Positions 12,930-14,771 of a stretch of 14,771 nt of DNA are shown piece by piece; the first letter of the stretch is position 1; each line of letters begins with the position of its first letter. The stretch lies in the NCBI GenBank assembly GCA_016302435.1, contig JAEDNQ010000042.1, forward strand, positions 1-14,771, read 5' to 3'. The notes under the pieces are model-generated. The model was not told the DNA's origin, made no database searches, and saw only the letters and a program-made list of their open reading frames with translations. This DNA comes from Bacteroidaceae bacterium. GTDB taxonomy: Bacteria > Bacteroidota > Bacteroidia > Bacteroidales > Bacteroidaceae. The position numbers and the translations under genes were made by a program.

Positions 12930-13883
12930 ATGGTGTCAACAACTGATGAAATGTACATGGCGAGATGTATTCAATTGGCTCGCAACGGAATGATTAATGC
13001 TCAGCCCAATCCAATGGTGGGGGCTGTCATTGTGTGTAATAAAAGAATCATAGGTGAGGGGTATCACGTGAGGTGTGGTGAAGGGCATGCTGAGGTCAAT
13101 GCTTGCAGGTCAGTAAGAAAAGAGGATGAAGCTCTGCTTGAGTGTAGTACTATCTATGTAAGCCTTGAGCCATGCAGCCATTATGGCAAGACTCCTCCTT
13201 GTGCTGACTTATTGATAAGCAAGAAGTTCAAACGATGTGTCGTAGGATGTGTAGACCCTTTTGCCAAAGTGAAAGGAAGGGGGATAGAGAAGCTGAGGGA
13301 GGCTGGCATAGAGGTTGAGGTTGGTGTGTTAGAAGAAGAGTGTAAGATACTGAACCATAGGTTTATGACTTTCCATGCCAAGCAGCGTCCGTTTGTCACT
13401 CTCAAATGGGCTGAATCGGCTGACGGATATATGGACGGACATGTTTCGAATGTGTATACTCAGATGCTTTGCCATAAACGGAGGGCTGAGCATCAGGCCA
13501 TTCTTGTTGGTAAGGGCACTTATTTGTGTGATCACCCGTCGTTGACAACTCGAGAGTGGTATGGTCATTCCCCCAAGAGATACGTGGTGGCATCTTCTGA
13601 CTGTGAGATAGATAGCTGCTTTATTCACATAGTGTCGACAAGTGTTGATAACATTTTGGCAAGACTGTATGAAGACGGTGTGCAGAGTGTATTGGTAGAG
13701 GGGGGGACGCATTTGTTGCAGTCTTTTATAGATAGCGGACTATGGGATGAGTGTTATGTTGAACATGGTGACGTGGCATTGAATGGAAGTGTGCGCTCAC
13801 CTCGCATGGCAAGTGGGGCTGAATTGGTGGAGCGTTCAACATTGTTTGGACATGTTGTTGATAAGTGGGTCAACAAACTATAG
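12930..13883 (+). CDS. ribD: Bifunctional riboflavin biosynthesis deaminase/reductase
   Basis: This 317-residue cytoplasmic enzyme carries out the second and third steps after GTP cyclohydrolase II in riboflavin synthesis: deamination of the pyrimidine ring, then NADPH-dependent reduction of the ribosyl side chain. The N-terminal deaminase domain (about 1-145) shows NPMVGAVIV (27-35), the zinc ligand and catalytic pair HAE (53-55) and the PCSHYGKTPPC zinc site (Cys82, Cys91). The reductase domain (about 153-317) shows FVTLKWAESADGYM (155-168), AILVGKGTYLCDHPSLTTR (190-208) and LVEGGTHLLQSFI (255-267). It is somewhat shorter than the usual 340-370 residues because the reductase half is compact. 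The start at 12930 is preferred over Met8 because of spacing from the promoter. No other rib genes are in the window, so it stands alone here. Confidence 0.96.
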   Translation: MVSTTDEMYMARCIQLARNGMINAQPNPMVGAVIVCNKRIIGEGYHVRCGEGHAEVNACRSVRKEDEALLECSTIYVSLEPCSHYGKTPPCADLLISKKFKRCVVGCVDPFAKVKGRGIEKLREAGIEVEVGVLEEECKILNHRFMTFHAKQRPFVTLKWAESADGYMDGHVSNVYTQMLCHKRRAEHQAILVGKGTYLCDHPSLTTREWYGHSPKRYVVASSDCEIDSCFIHIVSTSVDNILARLYEDGVQSVLVEGGTHLLQSFIDSGLWDECYVEHGDVALNGSVRSPRMASGAELVERSTLFGHVVDKWVNKL

Positions 13884-13924
13884 GTGGGAGGCTATAAATA
13901 CCTCACCAACAACACAAAATAAAA

Positions 13925-13966
13925 CGGAGGTTAAAATCGATGTTGATCTTAACCTCCGATTTGTTT
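13925..13966. terminator. Strong two-way terminator after ribD
   Basis: A perfect 10-bp stem (CGGAGGTTAA 13925-13934 with TTAACCTCCG 13949-13958) has a 14-base loop. It is followed on the plus strand by ATTTGTTTT and preceded by an A-rich run (ACAAAATAAAA) that becomes a T-run on the minus strand. It lies 41 bases after ribD and between it and the convergent minus-strand pair at 14043-14695, so it can stop transcription from both sides. Confidence 0.88.
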
Positions 13967-14042
13967 TGAGCAGATGCCTAATAAAATATATAGGATCTGC
14001 GAAGGTGGGTTCTATAAATGTCCACCTGTAAAGAATGGCATA

Positions 14043-14231
14043 TTACTGCCTATGTGGCATAAGCAGAGCAAAACCGAAGAAGATGGCGATAGCGCCTGTT
14101 ACCAGCAAGAGTTGGCGAAGGCTGACATGCTGGTCGAAGTTGATGTATATGGGTGTCTGCAACATCAGTGTACCTGATAAGAACAGGATAAAGCCCAACA
14201 ACAACTTTGTCTTGTATCTGAGTGCTTTCAT
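14043..14231 (-). CDS. Small two-helix membrane protein, unrecognised
   Basis: A 62-residue protein with two predicted membrane segments: about residues 8-25 (TKLLLGFILFLSGTLMLQ) and about 40-57 (LLVTGAIAIFFGFALLM), joined by a short polar loop (YINFDQHVSLRQ). The N-terminus is Lys/Arg-rich and the end is short and basic (PHRQ), so both tails are probably cytoplasmic. I choose the ATG at 14229-14231 because it overlaps the stop codon of the upstream gene as ATGA, a standard sign of translational coupling; a longer frame starting at 14300 overlaps that gene by 70 bases and adds a non-membrane prefix. No family was recognised. The coupling suggests it works with the 155-residue protein upstream. 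Confidence 0.7.
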   Translation of the reverse strand: MKALRYKTKLLLGFILFLSGTLMLQTPIYINFDQHVSLRQLLLVTGAIAIFFGFALLMPHRQ

Positions 14232-14695
14232 AGTTCTTCTACCTGTGAAAAATAGATGCAAGGCTTTGTGGACGAAGTGTTGGGAGTTACCTCTCCACAC
14301 TCTATAGCCTTCTTTAGATTCTTGGCCTCATTGCCTTCGTATATGATGATGTCGCACACAGGCTGGTATTCCAGATTGATGTATTTGAACATCTGAAGGG
14401 CTACAAACTGACCGTCGCGTGCTGAGCACATCTCCAGGCAGTAATTGCCATTGTCATTGTACTCTATTGACAGATGCTCTGGAAGATGGCTGCATTCGCC
14501 TTTGGCGCAGCAACGGAGGAAGTCGCAGATATCACTGCCTGAGGACATGGTGAAGTACTTACGTACGCTATCTACCTCTGAGTATGTAGGCTGGTAGAAT
14601 ACGCGTGTCTTGAAACCCAAGAAACTTTTCTTTATATATATGTTCGGATGGCTCGCTACTTGGGGAGCTATCTCGAGATGTCTGAAGTTAGCCAT
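14228..14695 (-). CDS. Unrecognised Cys-containing protein, possibly continuing beyond chosen start
   Basis: This is a 155-residue protein if it starts at the ATG at 14693-14695 (MANFRHLEIAP); the frame stays open to 14767 and beyond the window edge, so an extended or truncated N-terminus cannot be ruled out. There is no signal peptide or membrane segment from the chosen start. The sequence has mixed alpha/beta character, with several cysteines: Cys in ICDFLRCCAKGEC near residues 56-68, in YCLEMC, in PVCDIIIYEG and in KPCIYF. The clustered CxxxxxCCxxxxC could bind a metal or be incidental. I do not recognise the family. It is followed directly, with ATGA overlap, by a small membrane protein. 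A weak box (TATCCTTTG, 14743-14751, one base too long for consensus) lies upstream of the chosen start. Confidence 0.65.
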   Translation of the reverse strand: MANFRHLEIAPQVASHPNIYIKKSFLGFKTRVFYQPTYSEVDSVRKYFTMSSGSDICDFLRCCAKGECSHLPEHLSIEYNDNGNYCLEMCSARDGQFVALQMFKYINLEYQPVCDIIIYEGNEAKNLKKAIECGEVTPNTSSTKPCIYFSQVEEL

Positions 14696-14771
14696 ATTCT
14701 TAAAGTATTTTATGGTGGTTATGTTGATAGATGTTGATAACTCAAAGGATATAGTGATGGCTATCACATGA

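Noticed and set aside
12361..12930. Possible replication origin: AT-rich DNA with TTATAAACA and many TTATCAATA-like words
   Set aside because: No TTATCCACA DnaA boxes in an array and no dnaA, dnaN or other origin-linked genes nearby.
14754..14767. Short inverted repeat GTGAT/ATCAC at the right edge
   Set aside because: Only 5 bp of stem; expected by chance, and the context is cut off by the window end.

Overview
The window looks chromosomal and comes from a member of the Bacteroidales; Prevotellaceae is my guess but is not proven here. Three things support this: promoter-like boxes of the Bacteroidetes type (TAnnTTTG, often with TTTG about 20 bases upstream), start codons without clear Shine-Dalgarno sequences, and a cell-envelope gene order of lipoprotein, small barrel protein, uppS, bamA, ompH repeats and murI that I recall from Bacteroides and Prevotella genomes. 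I see no insertion sequence, prophage, CRISPR array, tRNA or rRNA.

Layout from left to right. (1) Positions 99-1777, minus strand: rfbB (dTDP-glucose 4,6-dehydratase) followed by a small C_GCAxxG_C_C-type redox protein whose last codons form half of a terminator hairpin. (2) A 300-base divergent promoter region, then a plus-strand TagD-like cytidylyltransferase (2078-2539). (3) Positions 2605-11932, minus strand: a probable nine-gene envelope transcription unit. In transcription order it holds a surface-type lipoprotein with a propeller-like C-terminus, a DUF6089-like barrel protein, uppS, bamA, three tandem OmpH/Skp chaperones, murI and a LicD-family transferase. One promoter-like site lies at its head, and no strong terminator is evident inside it. 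(4) Positions 11993-12929: an AT-rich, mostly noncoding region with a large inverted repeat, a second stem-loop, an orphan promoter-like sequence and one 63-residue minus-strand protein with its own canonical promoter. (5) Plus-strand ribD (riboflavin synthesis) ending at a strong two-way terminator. (6) At the right edge, a minus-strand pair made of an unrecognised Cys-containing protein of about 155 residues and a 62-residue two-helix membrane protein, overlapping by ATGA.

The large unit joins steps of envelope building. UppS makes the undecaprenyl carrier lipid. MurI makes D-glutamate for peptidoglycan. The OmpH/Skp proteins chaperone outer-membrane proteins to BamA, which inserts them. 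The barrel protein and the surface lipoprotein are plausible clients or Bacteroidetes-specific accessories. LicD, the TagD-like enzyme and RfbB would serve surface glycan decoration.

I did not find an obviously new multi-gene system. The most unusual items are a Tyr/Asn/Ser-rich duplicated segment in the BamA barrel, the triple OmpH array with a spacer in the third copy, the structured noncoding region near 12.4 kb, the small unrecognised proteins, and a gene end embedded in its own terminator.
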